Assembly (NCBI RefSeq): GCF_029439465.1
Contig: NZ_JAROAV010000021.1
Location: 95,356 to 159,355 of the forward strand
Reading direction: 5' to 3'
Length of the DNA stretch: 64,000 bases
Origin: Luteipulveratus flavus
GTDB taxonomy: Bacteria; Actinomycetota; Actinomycetes; Actinomycetales; Dermatophilaceae
The translations under genes and the position numbers were made by a program. Numbering within the stretch: the stretch's first letter is position 1; each line of letters begins with the position of its first letter. The notes under the pieces were generated by a model that saw only the letters and a list, made by a program, of their open reading frames with translations, was not told the origin of the DNA and searched no databases. Positions 56,922 through 64,000 of the stretch are shown in pieces.

Positions 56922-57821
56922 GTGGACCGTGCGCCGTTCGACGACTTCGACAGACACCTGCGATCCGAGCGGGGACGGTCGGAGCACACCGTGCGCGCCT
57001 ACCGGGGCGACCTGGAAGCCCTTGCGGCGTTCCTGGACGAGCACGAGACCACCGAGTGGTCCCAGGTGCGGCTCGGCGACCTGCGCTCGTGGCTGGCCTC
57101 GATGGACGGCGGCGGCGCCGCGCGAGGCACGATCGCGCGCCGGGCGGCATCGGCCCGCGCCTACTTCCGCTGGGCGGCACGGACGGGCGTCATCGACCAG
57201 GACCCGTCCCTGCGGCTGCAGTCCCCGCGGCGGACCCGGGCCCTTCCCGGGGTGCTGAAGCAGGACGAGGCGCGAGCGCTGATGGACGTCGCAGCGGTCG
57301 CGGCCGACGACTCGGACCCGGTGCACCGCCGCGACGCCGCGGTGCTGGAGCTGCTGTACGCCACCGGGATCCGCGTCAGTGAGCTGACCGGGCTGGACAT
57401 CGACGACGTCGACCTGGGTGAGCGGGTCGCCAGGGTCGTCGGCAAGGGGGACAAGGAGCGCTCGGTGCCGTTCGGCGTGCCCGCCGCACGCGCGCTGGAG
57501 TCGTGGCTCGCCGTTCGACCGCTGCTGGTGATCGAGGGCAGCGGAGCGGCGCTCTTCCTCGGCCGACGGGGGCGCCGGATGGACGTGCGTCAGGTACGGA
57601 CCGTCGTGCACCGGCTGCTCGCCCACGTGGCCGACGCCCCGGACCTCGGTCCGCATGGTCTTCGTCACACTGCGGCCACGCATCTGCTCGAGGGAGGCGC
57701 GGACCTGCGCCAGGTCCAGGAGATTCTGGGCCACGCGAGCCTGTCCACCACGCAGATCTACACCCACGTCTCGACCGACCGGCTCAGAAGATCGTTCCGG
57801 CAGGCCCATCCGCGCGCCTGA
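56922..57821 (+). CDS. xerC: Tyrosine recombinase XerC
   Basis: A 299-residue tyrosine recombinase that resolves chromosome dimers at dif with XerD. N-terminal SAM-like core-binding domain (5-100); catalytic domain with R151, K175, H245, R248, H271 and nucleophile Y280. Housekeeping rather than phage: no attachment site, excisionase or tRNA is near, and dprA-xerC linkage is conserved in Gram-positives. Confidence 0.95.
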   Translation: MDRAPFDDFDRHLRSERGRSEHTVRAYRGDLEALAAFLDEHETTEWSQVRLGDLRSWLASMDGGGAARGTIARRAASARAYFRWAARTGVIDQDPSLRLQSPRRTRALPGVLKQDEARALMDVAAVAADDSDPVHRRDAAVLELLYATGIRVSELTGLDIDDVDLGERVARVVGKGDKERSVPFGVPAARALESWLAVRPLLVIEGSGAALFLGRRGRRMDVRQVRTVVHRLLAHVADAPDLGPHGLRHTAATHLLEGGADLRQVQEILGHASLSTTQIYTHVSTDRLRRSFRQAHPRA

Positions 57822-57828
57822 GTTCCTC

Positions 57829-57834
57829 TAGAGT
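57829..57834 (+). promoter_or_regulatory. -10 box for a leaderless DUF3152 mRNA
   Basis: TAGAGT at 57829-57834 ends 8 nt before the GTG at 57843. Confidence 0.5.
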
Positions 57835-57842
57835 TTTGACCC

Positions 57843-60170
57843 GTGAGTGACGCCTGGAGGAGCCCCGACCCAGGTGGCCCTCGGGGCTCCGACGGTGACA
57901 GCACGGTCTTTCCGGCTCCGGGTGAGAAGACCGTCGCGCAGGGTCTTCGTCCGGTCGTGCTCCGCGCAGGTGCGGCGTCGTACGCCGGCGCTCGCTCGCT
58001 CGTCGGCGACCTGCAGCTGGGCGAGCCGTGGGAGGTGCGCTCGGCCGGGCTGTCCCGACGGATCGGCACCCGGCTCACCATCCCGACCACCGGCCGAGCC
58101 CTGAGCGTCGCGCGACCGCTGGCCGAGGCGATGCGCCTCGCGGCCGCGCCGCCGGCCGAGGTGGATCCGAGCACGCCACCGCACCCCGAGCCCACGAACC
58201 CGGCTGGGTCGTCCTCGTACCGCTGGTTCGAGCCGACCGGCGGCGGCGGCCAGCACGACGCGAGCGGGCACCGCCCGCAGCAGTCGCCCCCGGAACGCCA
58301 GGAGCCGGAGCCCACCGGCTGGCCGAGCCCGGGCGTCGCCGTCACCCGCTTCGCTCAGCTGCCCCGGACCACGGGCACCTCCACGCCCGCTCTCCCGGAC
58401 CGGCCAGCCGTGACGGCCTCGGGCGCGTCGGTGGCATCTCGGGTGAAGCCGGTCGGTCGCGGCGCCGTCAGTGGGGAGTCTCACCGACCGAGCGCCTCTC
58501 CGACGTCCGAACGCGTTCCGGACTCGACGGCCATGGCGCCGCAACGAGACTCGGTCGTCGCCGACGACCAGCCGACCTCGGTCGTGCCCGTTCGCACCGC
58601 GCGCGACCTGGATCCCGACCTGACGTCGGTGGCTCCGTCCCTCGGCGGAGCCACGACGGACCCACCGGCCCCCGGCGTCACGCGTCACGGCCGACTCCCC
58701 ACCGCTCCCGAACGCGCCGCGGGAGTCCAGCCCCGTGCCGACCGTACGAGTGCCGCGCCGTCGGCGCGGTCGGCGCCGGCTGCGCCGGAGCCCCTCCCGG
58801 ACCCCGTGCCCATCTCGACGCAGGTGACGCGGCGGAGCACTCCCACGGCGACGAGCGTTCCGAGCCTGTCCTCCTACTCCATCGTCGCGCCGTGGGGCGC
58901 CTTTCCGACGCTGGGTGACAGCGAGCGGGCGGCACGGGCGCGGGACGGGGCGGACGGCCGGAGCGACGCCGTACGGACCGAGCCGGCACGACGCTCTGCC
59001 CTGGGTCGGCGTGCTGACAGTGCGCGGGCTGCTGCGGTGGGCTCCTCACGGCTGGGCGGGCTCCCCTCGGCACCGCCCGAGAAGCCGGCGGCTGAGTCGT
59101 CGGAACCGGCTCGTCGCGACCCGGCCCGTCCCGACCCAGCCGCTCCCGACCCGGCTCGTCCTGACCCGGTTCGTCCTGACCCGCCTCGTCCTGAGGCGGC
59201 CGCGGCGGACGCCGGGGACGAGACCGACTTCACCCAGATCTACCAACCGCGTCGACCCGCGCCGCGGCTGCGGCCGCCCGGCGGTCACGTCGGCAACGAC
59301 GACCGCCGCGCCGAGGCGGTCGCCTCCGATGACGAGGCGAGTGACGGGGGACGCGTGGACGACGCCAAGCCCTGGGCAGCCGAGCCCCCGGCGACGGATG
59401 AGGAGGAGCAGCGCGACGGCGAGGCGCTGTACTTCGTCCCGGACGACGAGCGCGACGGCGCGCACACGGGCTGGGCTCGTGGCCTGATCGCCGGGGCGCT
59501 CGTGGCCACGGTCGCCGGCGTCGGCGCATTCATCGCGCTCAACGGCAAGCCGGCCACCCCACCGAACCCGGCTCCGAGCGCGTCGGGTTCGAGGAGCGCG
59601 ACGCTGCCGCCTGCGAGCACCGGTGCCAAGCCCGGAGTCCTCGCCGCGGTCGTGGTGCCGGGCAGCGACACTCCCAGCAGCACCCGTGCCGTGACCTACG
59701 CGCTCGAGGTCGAGAGCGGCGCCGGCGTGAGTGCGACCGATGTCGCTCGCAAGGTCGGGGACGTCCTGAGGGACTCGCGCGGCTGGCAGGGGCTCGGCGA
59801 GATCCACTTCGAGCAGGTGACTCCCGATCGGCTGCGGGCCGGGGTCAAGCCCGAGGTCCGTATCGTCGTCGCGGGGTCCGCCACCGCGGCACGGTTGTGT
59901 GCGCCGACCGCTCTTGAAGGCGGCTCGACCTGTGCGACCGGCAGCACGGCGGTCATCGACGCGAACGGCTGGCAGCGCACCGCGGCGACCTACCAGGGTG
60001 ATCCGGACGGCTTCCGCACCTACCTGATCAATCACGCGATCGGCCACGTCCTGGGCCGGGCCCATGCTCCCTGCCCCAGCGACGGCGCTCGCGCTCTTGT
60101 CATGACCCCGCAGATCGACGACCTGCAGGGTTGCAAGCCGTGGCCGTGGCCGCTCGCCCCCGACAGCTGA
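57843..60170 (+). CDS. DUF3152 membrane protein with degenerate HExxH and long disordered N-terminus
   Basis: A 775-residue protein. Residues 1-540 are Pro/Arg/Asp/Ser-rich and probably disordered and cytoplasmic, including five copies of a PDPxR-type pentad. A TM helix (about 547-566) is followed by an extracytoplasmic DUF3152 domain (about 600-770): 'VTYALEVESG', 'DSRGWQGLGEIHFEQVTP', 'INHAIGHVLGRAHAPCP', 'VMTPQIDDLQGC'. The zinc-protease-like motif reads H731-A-I-G-H735, so the catalytic Glu of HExxH is Ala (codon 60036-60038). It has a paralogue 670 bp downstream that keeps HEVGH. GTG start supported by TAGAGT upstream. Confidence 0.88.
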   Translation: MSDAWRSPDPGGPRGSDGDSTVFPAPGEKTVAQGLRPVVLRAGAASYAGARSLVGDLQLGEPWEVRSAGLSRRIGTRLTIPTTGRALSVARPLAEAMRLAAAPPAEVDPSTPPHPEPTNPAGSSSYRWFEPTGGGGQHDASGHRPQQSPPERQEPEPTGWPSPGVAVTRFAQLPRTTGTSTPALPDRPAVTASGASVASRVKPVGRGAVSGESHRPSASPTSERVPDSTAMAPQRDSVVADDQPTSVVPVRTARDLDPDLTSVAPSLGGATTDPPAPGVTRHGRLPTAPERAAGVQPRADRTSAAPSARSAPAAPEPLPDPVPISTQVTRRSTPTATSVPSLSSYSIVAPWGAFPTLGDSERAARARDGADGRSDAVRTEPARRSALGRRADSARAAAVGSSRLGGLPSAPPEKPAAESSEPARRDPARPDPAAPDPARPDPVRPDPPRPEAAAADAGDETDFTQIYQPRRPAPRLRPPGGHVGNDDRRAEAVASDDEASDGGRVDDAKPWAAEPPATDEEEQRDGEALYFVPDDERDGAHTGWARGLIAGALVATVAGVGAFIALNGKPATPPNPAPSASGSRSATLPPASTGAKPGVLAAVVVPGSDTPSSTRAVTYALEVESGAGVSATDVARKVGDVLRDSRGWQGLGEIHFEQVTPDRLRAGVKPEVRIVVAGSATAARLCAPTALEGGSTCATGSTAVIDANGWQRTAATYQGDPDGFRTYLINHAIGHVLGRAHAPCPSDGARALVMTPQIDDLQGCKPWPWPLAPDS
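59118..59192 (+). repeat. Five 15-bp tandem repeats
   Basis: Five 15-bp units starting at 59118, 59133, 59148, 59163 and 59178, each beginning GACCC and encoding Asp-Pro-x-x-Pro-type pentads in the disordered part of the DUF3152 protein. Confidence 0.88.
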
Positions 60171-60174
60171 CGGA

Positions 60175-60678
60175 TCAGCCCACCGGCAGCAGGACCGGTC
60201 GACGAGCACCGAGCAGCAGCAACGGATCTCGGTACTCGTCCGGACCGGTGACCAGCCCCCAGTGGAGGCAGGTGGCCGGGGCGCAGTGACTGGCTGCGGT
60301 GTCCAGCCGCCCGATCGTCGTCCCGGCCCCGACAGCGGTGCCTCGCGCGACGCGGTCGATCAGAGGCTCGTAGGTCGTCCGCCATCCGCCGGCGTGCTCG
60401 ACGGAGACCACCCCGCGGCCAGCAACCACCCCGGAGAAGACGACGCGACCCGACCCCGCTGCGAGGACGACCGACCCGGCGCCGCCCTCGAGGTCGACGC
60501 CGCGGTGACCCGGCAGCCAGGGTTTTGGCGGCGGCTCGAACCGCCGGACGACCGCGGGCGGCGGACTGAGGGGCCAGACGTACCCGTGCGCCGGTGCAGG
60601 CGCGCTGTCGGTCGTGCCGCCCAGGCCGGCAGCGGCGACCCCGGCAGCGAGCAGCGTCGACCAGTCGAAGGAAGCCAT
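60175..60678 (-). CDS. M23 family metallopeptidase
   Basis: A 167-residue secreted protein. N-terminal signal peptide (about 1-30), then a LytM/M23 fold: 'GHRGVDLEGGAGSVV' gives the HxxxD zinc ligands and 'HCAPATCLHWGL' the final His (CLHWG, the variant I recall from actinobacterial proteins near rpsB). It probably cuts peptidoglycan cross-links or acts as a scaffold. ATG 60678 is chosen because the signal peptide starts there and CAGAGT on the minus strand (60685-60690) ends 6 nt upstream. It lies between and opposes two DUF3152 genes. Confidence 0.88.
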   Translation of the reverse strand: MASFDWSTLLAAGVAAAGLGGTTDSAPAPAHGYVWPLSPPPAVVRRFEPPPKPWLPGHRGVDLEGGAGSVVLAAGSGRVVFSGVVAGRGVVSVEHAGGWRTTYEPLIDRVARGTAVGAGTTIGRLDTAASHCAPATCLHWGLVTGPDEYRDPLLLLGARRPVLLPVG

Positions 60679-60824
60679 GCGTCGACTCTGAGGGCGCGCT
60701 CGACTCCTGGCGCGCGGCGCATCCGCCGGTGTGGACGACGGGCCAGGCGCGGGCGGGGATGTGGACCGTCCGACACGACGCGTGCCCCGCCGCCCACGTC
60801 CCACGCCTGCGCGAGCGCCATTCC

Positions 60825-60830
60825 TAGACT
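60825..60830 (+). promoter_or_regulatory. -10 box for a leaderless second DUF3152 mRNA
   Basis: TAGACT at 60825-60830 ends 8 nt before the ATG at 60839. The 160-bp gap 60679-60838 otherwise shows nothing beyond the divergent M23 gene's -10 box. Confidence 0.5.
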
Positions 60831-60838
60831 GCCGAGGC

Positions 60839-61678
60839 ATGACCTCGAGGTCCGCGCAGGCGAGTCAGGACGGCGAGCGGCGTGTGGCCGACTCCGGGCT
60901 TCGAGCGCGTCGTGCGATCGCCGCGGCGGCGGTGGTTCTGGCGGTCGGCAGCGCGGTCCTCGGCCTCCTGCACGACGATCCCGCCTCCGCCGAGCCGCGC
61001 CACCGGCCTGAGGCGGCGAGGCCCTCGAGTCCGTCAGCAGCGCGCCCGAGCCCCTCGTCGAGCGGGTCCGGTGCTCGGCGAGCAGCCGCCGCGAGCCCCA
61101 CCTCCGGCACGCCCACGACGTCGGTCCCCGACCGCGGCGACGGCCGCCTCACCCCGGTGCTGGTCCCGGGAGCCGACTCGCGTACGCAGGGCCGTGCGGT
61201 GACGTACGCGCTGGAGATCGAGGGCGGTCTCGGCGCGGACACCCAGCAGGTCGCCCGCACGGTGGGTGAGGTCCTGCGCGACCCGCGCGGGTGGCAGGCG
61301 CAGGACAAGGTCCGGTTCGTCCAGGTGACGCCGCAGCAGCGCAGCGAAGGGACGCACGTCGACGTGACGATCTCGCTGGTGAGTCCGTCGCGGGTGGACC
61401 AGATGTGCGCTCCGCTGCAGACCGGCGGTCTGTGGTCGTGCGCCAACAAGGACCACGCGGTGCTCAACTACCGGCGCTGGGCCGAGGCGACGCCCACGTA
61501 CGGCGGCAAGGTCGACCCGTACCGCGTCTACCAGATCAACCACGAGGTCGGCCACGAGCTGGGGCACCCGCACGCGGAGTGTCCGGGCGCCGGGCGCCCG
61601 GCGCCGGTGATGCTGCAGCAGTCGATGGGCCTCGGCGGCTGCGTGCCGAACGCCTTCCCGACGGTCACGCGCGGCTGA
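60839..61678 (+). CDS. DUF3152 membrane protein with intact HEVGH
   Basis: A 279-residue DUF3152 protein. TM helix at about 27-43, Ser/Pro/Ala linker, then the domain with 'VTYALEIEGGLGADTQQVAR', 'DPRGWQAQDKVRFVQVTP', 'INHEVGHELGHPHAECPG' (H235, E236, H239) and 'PAPVMLQQSMGLGGCVPN'. The HExxH plus a downstream His looks like a metzincin-type protease, anchored outside the membrane; activity is not proven to my knowledge. Paralogue of the 57843 gene. Confidence 0.9.
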   Translation: MTSRSAQASQDGERRVADSGLRARRAIAAAAVVLAVGSAVLGLLHDDPASAEPRHRPEAARPSSPSAARPSPSSSGSGARRAAAASPTSGTPTTSVPDRGDGRLTPVLVPGADSRTQGRAVTYALEIEGGLGADTQQVARTVGEVLRDPRGWQAQDKVRFVQVTPQQRSEGTHVDVTISLVSPSRVDQMCAPLQTGGLWSCANKDHAVLNYRRWAEATPTYGGKVDPYRVYQINHEVGHELGHPHAECPGAGRPAPVMLQQSMGLGGCVPNAFPTVTRG

Positions 61679-61692
61679 GGCGCGGCGGAGCG

Positions 61693-62850
61693 TCAGGAGG
61701 AGAGGGCGCCCAGCCGTCGGACCGCCTCGTGCAGCACGTCGTCCTGCTTGCAGAAGGCGAAGCGCACCAGCGTGCGCGCGGCGTCCTCGTCGTCGTGGAA
61801 CACCGAGACCGGCACACCCACGACGCCGCATCGCTCGGGCAGCTCCCAGCAGAAGTCGACGGCGTCCGAGGCGCCCAGCGGGGCGGCGTCGGCGATGACG
61901 AAGTAGGTGCCGGACGGCCGGCTGACCCGCAGGCCCGCTCGCTCGAGGCCGGTGACGAGCAGGTCCCGCTTGGCGGACAGCGACGCGGCGAACCCCTCGA
62001 AGTAGCCGTCGTCGAGCCCGAGGCCGTGGGCGATGGCGGGCTGGAACGGGCCGCTGCCGACGTAGGTGAGGAACTGCTTGACGGTGCGGCAGGCCGCCAC
62101 CAGCTCGGCCGGCCCGGTCAGCCAGCCGACCTTCCAGCCCGTCGTGGAGAACGTCTTGCCGCCGGAGCTGATCGTGATCGTGCGCTCGGCCATCCCAGGC
62201 AGCGTCGCGACCGGGATGTGCTGCGCACCGTCGAAGGTGAGGTGCTCGTACACCTCGTCGGTGACGACGTACGCGTCGTGCTCGCGGGCCAGGGAGCAGA
62301 CGAGCTCCAGCTCCTCGCGGGTGAAGACCTTGCCGGTCGGGTTGTGCGGCGTGTTGAGCAGCACGAGCCGGGTCCGGTCGCTGAAGGCCGCCCGCAGCGA
62401 CGCCTCGTCGACGGCGAAGTCGGGGAAGCGCAGCACGCTGGTACGTCGGGTCGCGCCGGCCAGGGCGATCGTCGCGGCGTAGGAGTCGTAGTAGGGCTCG
62501 AACGTGACGACCTCGTCGCCGGGCTCGCACAGGGCGAGGATGGCGGCGGCGATGGCCTCGGTGGCGCCGACCGTCACCAGGACCTGGGTGTCGGGGTCGA
62601 GGTGGATGCCGTAGAACCGCTGCTGGTGGGCGGCGACGGCCTCGCGCAGCACGGGGAGCCCGGTGGGCGGCGGGTACTGGTTGAGGCCGGACGCGATGGC
62701 CTCCCGGGCGGCGTCCAGCACCGGCTGCGGTCCGTCGGTGTCGGGGAACCCCTGTCCGAGGTTGATCGCTCCGGTGCGGACCGCGAGCGCCGACATCTCG
62801 CCGAAGATCGTCGCGCCGAACCCGTGCATGCGTGTGACCAGGCCTGCCAT
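61693..62850 (-). CDS. PLP aminotransferase (DapC/YbdL-like, class I/II)
   Basis: A 385-residue fold-type I aminotransferase. 'INLGQGFPDTDGPQPVLDAA', 'GATEAIAAAILALCEPGDEV', 'LNTPHNPTGKVFTREEL' and the PLP lysine in 'SSGGKTFSTTGWKVGW' fit methionine/glutamine transaminases and actinobacterial succinyl-DAP aminotransferase DapC. The exact substrate is open. ATG 62850 has TACGAT on the minus strand (62857-62862) ending 6 nt upstream. Confidence 0.92.
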   Translation of the reverse strand: MAGLVTRMHGFGATIFGEMSALAVRTGAINLGQGFPDTDGPQPVLDAAREAIASGLNQYPPPTGLPVLREAVAAHQQRFYGIHLDPDTQVLVTVGATEAIAAAILALCEPGDEVVTFEPYYDSYAATIALAGATRRTSVLRFPDFAVDEASLRAAFSDRTRLVLLNTPHNPTGKVFTREELELVCSLAREHDAYVVTDEVYEHLTFDGAQHIPVATLPGMAERTITISSGGKTFSTTGWKVGWLTGPAELVAACRTVKQFLTYVGSGPFQPAIAHGLGLDDGYFEGFAASLSAKRDLLVTGLERAGLRVSRPSGTYFVIADAAPLGASDAVDFCWELPERCGVVGVPVSVFHDDEDAARTLVRFAFCKQDDVLHEAVRRLGALSS

Positions 62851-62882
62851 GGCGCGATCGTAGGGGAGCGGGACCGGCCTGA

Positions 62883-62913
62883 TTTCCGCGGGAGGACGCC
62901 GATCCCGTATCCT
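62883..62913 (+). promoter_or_regulatory. Putative rpsB promoter
   Basis: TTTCCG (62883-62888) and TATCCT (62908-62913), 19 bp apart, the same arrangement as at rplS. The remaining 218-nt leader to 63131 is GC-rich with no obvious gene; it may hold an S2 regulatory structure I cannot resolve. Confidence 0.5.
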
Positions 62914-63131
62914 GAATGCACGACTCGTGTGTCCACGTCCCCAGGGCCGGGCCAGGCGGGTCGAATTCGCGCGTTCTTCTCCGGCCGCCTTTGCCGGGGT
63001 GCGTCCCCCACAGTCCGTGACGGTCCGGCCGGCCACCACGGGAGGGACGGGCCAGGACGCCAGGCTTCACGACCGCCACCGGGTGGGCGTGAGAACAACT
63101 GGGAAACACTCACGAAAGGCAGACCGCCACC

Positions 63132-64000
63132 ATGGCCGTCGTCACCATGCGCCAGCTCCTCGAGAGCGGCGTCCACTTCGGACACCAGACCCGTCGCTGG
63201 AACCCGAAGATGAAGCGCTTCATCATGACCGAGCGCAACGGTATCTACATCATCGACCTGCAGCAGTCGCTGACCTACCTCGCCGACGCGTTCGAGTTCA
63301 TCAAGCAGACCGTGGCCCACGGCGGCACGATCCTGTTCGTCGGCACCAAGAAGCAGGCGCAGGAGTCCATCGCCGAGCAGGCCATGCGCGTCGGCATGCC
63401 GTACGTCAACCACCGCTGGCTCGGTGGCATGCTCACCAACTTCAACACCGTCAGCAAGCGTCTCGCCCGGCTCAAGGAGCTCGAGGAGATCGACTACGAC
63501 GACGTCGCCGGCTCGGGCCGCACCAAGAAGGAGCTCTTGGTGATGAAGCGCGAGAAGGACAAGCTCGAGCGCAGCCTCGGCGGTATCCGCGACATGGCCA
63601 AGGTGCCCTCGGCCGTCTGGGTCGTCGACACCAAGAAGGAGCACCTCGCCGTCACCGAGGCGCGCAAGCTCAACATCCCGGTCATCGCGATCCTGGACAC
63701 CAACTGCGACCCCGACGAGGTCGACTACAAGATCCCGGGCAACGACGACGCCATCCGCTCGGTCACGCTGCTGACCCGCGTGGTCGCCGACGCCGTCGCC
63801 GAGGGCCTCATCTCCCGCTCGTCCGGCAAGTCCGGCGAGTCGACCGAGGGCGCCGCCGAGCCGATGGCCGAGTGGGAGCGCGAGCTGCTCGGCTCCGACT
63901 CGACCGAGGCTTCGACCACCGAGGCTCCGGCCGCGGACGCCGCGACCACCGAGGCTCCGGCCACGGACGCCGCGACCACCGAGGCTCCGGCCGCGGACGC
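63132..64000 (+). CDS. rpsB: Ribosomal protein S2, 3' end outside window
   Basis: The first 289 residues of S2 ('[25 protein letters not shown]', '[12 protein letters not shown]', '[13 protein letters not shown]', '[17 protein letters not shown]'). After the canonical end (about residue 235) comes an acidic, Thr/Ala/Glu-rich tail with a tandem 30-bp DNA repeat. The frame is open at the window end. GAAAGG lies about 13 nt before the ATG. tsf is expected next. Confidence 0.97.
   Translation, partial: MAVVTMRQLLESGVHFGHQTRRWNPKMKRFIMTERNGIYIIDLQQSLTYLADAFEFIKQTVAHGGTILFVGTKKQAQESIAEQAMRVGMPYVNHRWLGGMLTNFNTVSKRLARLKELEEIDYDDVAGSGRTKKELLVMKREKDKLERSLGGIRDMAKVPSAVWVVDTKKEHLAVTEARKLNIPVIAILDTNCDPDEVDYKIPGNDDAIRSVTLLTRVVADAVAEGLISRSSGKSGESTEGAAEPMAEWERELLGSDSTEASTTEAPAADAATTEAPATDAATTEAPAAD
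63916..64000 (+). repeat. 30-bp tandem repeats in the rpsB tail
   Basis: Units at 63916-63945, 63946-63975 and from 63976 to the window end differ by one base and encode [14 protein letters not shown] decapeptides. Confidence 0.9.

Noticed and set aside
56922..57821. Tyrosine recombinase as a mobile-element integrase
   Set aside because: Its XerC-like length, the conserved dprA-xerC context and the absence of attachment sites, tRNA or phage genes mark it as housekeeping.
60175..60678. M23 protein as inactive because it has CLHWG instead of HxH
   Set aside because: As I recall, this variant is usual in the actinobacterial proteins encoded next to rpsB, so it is not evidence of decay.
63916..64000. 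Tandem repeats as a CRISPR array
   Set aside because: Repeats are directly adjacent with no spacers and encode in-frame decapeptides of S2.

Overview
The window is a gene-dense, very high-GC stretch of an actinobacterial chromosome. The evidence is the order gpsA-ddl-thiL, recG-rsmD-coaD, DUF177-rpmF-rnc-mutM-smc-ftsY, amt-glnK-glnD-ffh, rpsP-khpA-rimM-trmD-rplS-lepB-rnhB-DUF2469-yraN-comM-dprA-xerC and M23 peptidase-rpsB, with many GTG starts and 1-11 bp gene overlaps. DUF3515, DUF3152, DUF2469, a RamB-like regulator and a snapalysin-type protease also point to Actinomycetota. Micrococcales (Dermacoccaceae/Dermatophilaceae-like) is my best guess but is not proven here. I see no prophage, insertion sequence, CRISPR array, rRNA or tRNA; this is mostly core chromosome.

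Layout: 1-8.6 kb holds the end of gpsA, a PLP sulfur-amino-acid enzyme, ddl, a DUF3515 lipoprotein, a small AsnC-type ligand-binding protein, thiL, a sodium:solute symporter with a small membrane partner, a secreted zinc protease and a frameshifted methyltransferase. 8.6-20.3 kb is translation, repair and cofactor housekeeping (rpmB, FakA-like protein, recG, rsmD, coaD, lipid kinase, DUF177-rpmF-rnc-mutM, M3 peptidase, map). 20.3-22.5 kb is a small accessory patch with a lipoprotein, a frameshifted amidohydrolase and a MarR regulator. 22.7-35.9 kb carries chromosome segregation (smc), the SRP pathway (ftsY, ffh) and the ammonium/PII module (amt-glnK-glnD).

35.9-46.1 kb is the most variable part: an amidohydrolase, a GNAT-kinase fusion, a decayed TetR gene, a lipoprotein, an alpha/beta hydrolase, the glyoxylate bypass (aceA, aceB) with a divergent RamB-like regulator, and a DUF4395 membrane protein. 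46.4-64 kb is a long ribosome/secretion/DNA-uptake block: rpsP with an extra C-terminal domain, khpA, rimM, a TrmD-GNAT fusion, rplS, three tandem signal peptidases, rnhB, DUF2469, yraN, comM, dprA, xerC, then a DUF3152-M23-DUF3152 envelope cluster, an aminotransferase and the start of rpsB.

Cross-cutting observations: many first-in-operon genes have an A-N3-T type -10 box ending only 6-9 nt before the start codon, which indicates widespread leaderless transcripts and was used to choose starts. Perfect hairpins mark several gene junctions, most notably two adjacent 14-bp stems between glnK and glnD. Two genes carry single-base frameshifts that could be real decay or sequence error. I found no wholly new multi-gene system. 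The best candidates for novelty are the TrmD-GNAT and GNAT-kinase fusions, the extended S16, the glnK-glnD hairpins and the DUF3152 pair in which one member has lost the catalytic Glu of HExxH.
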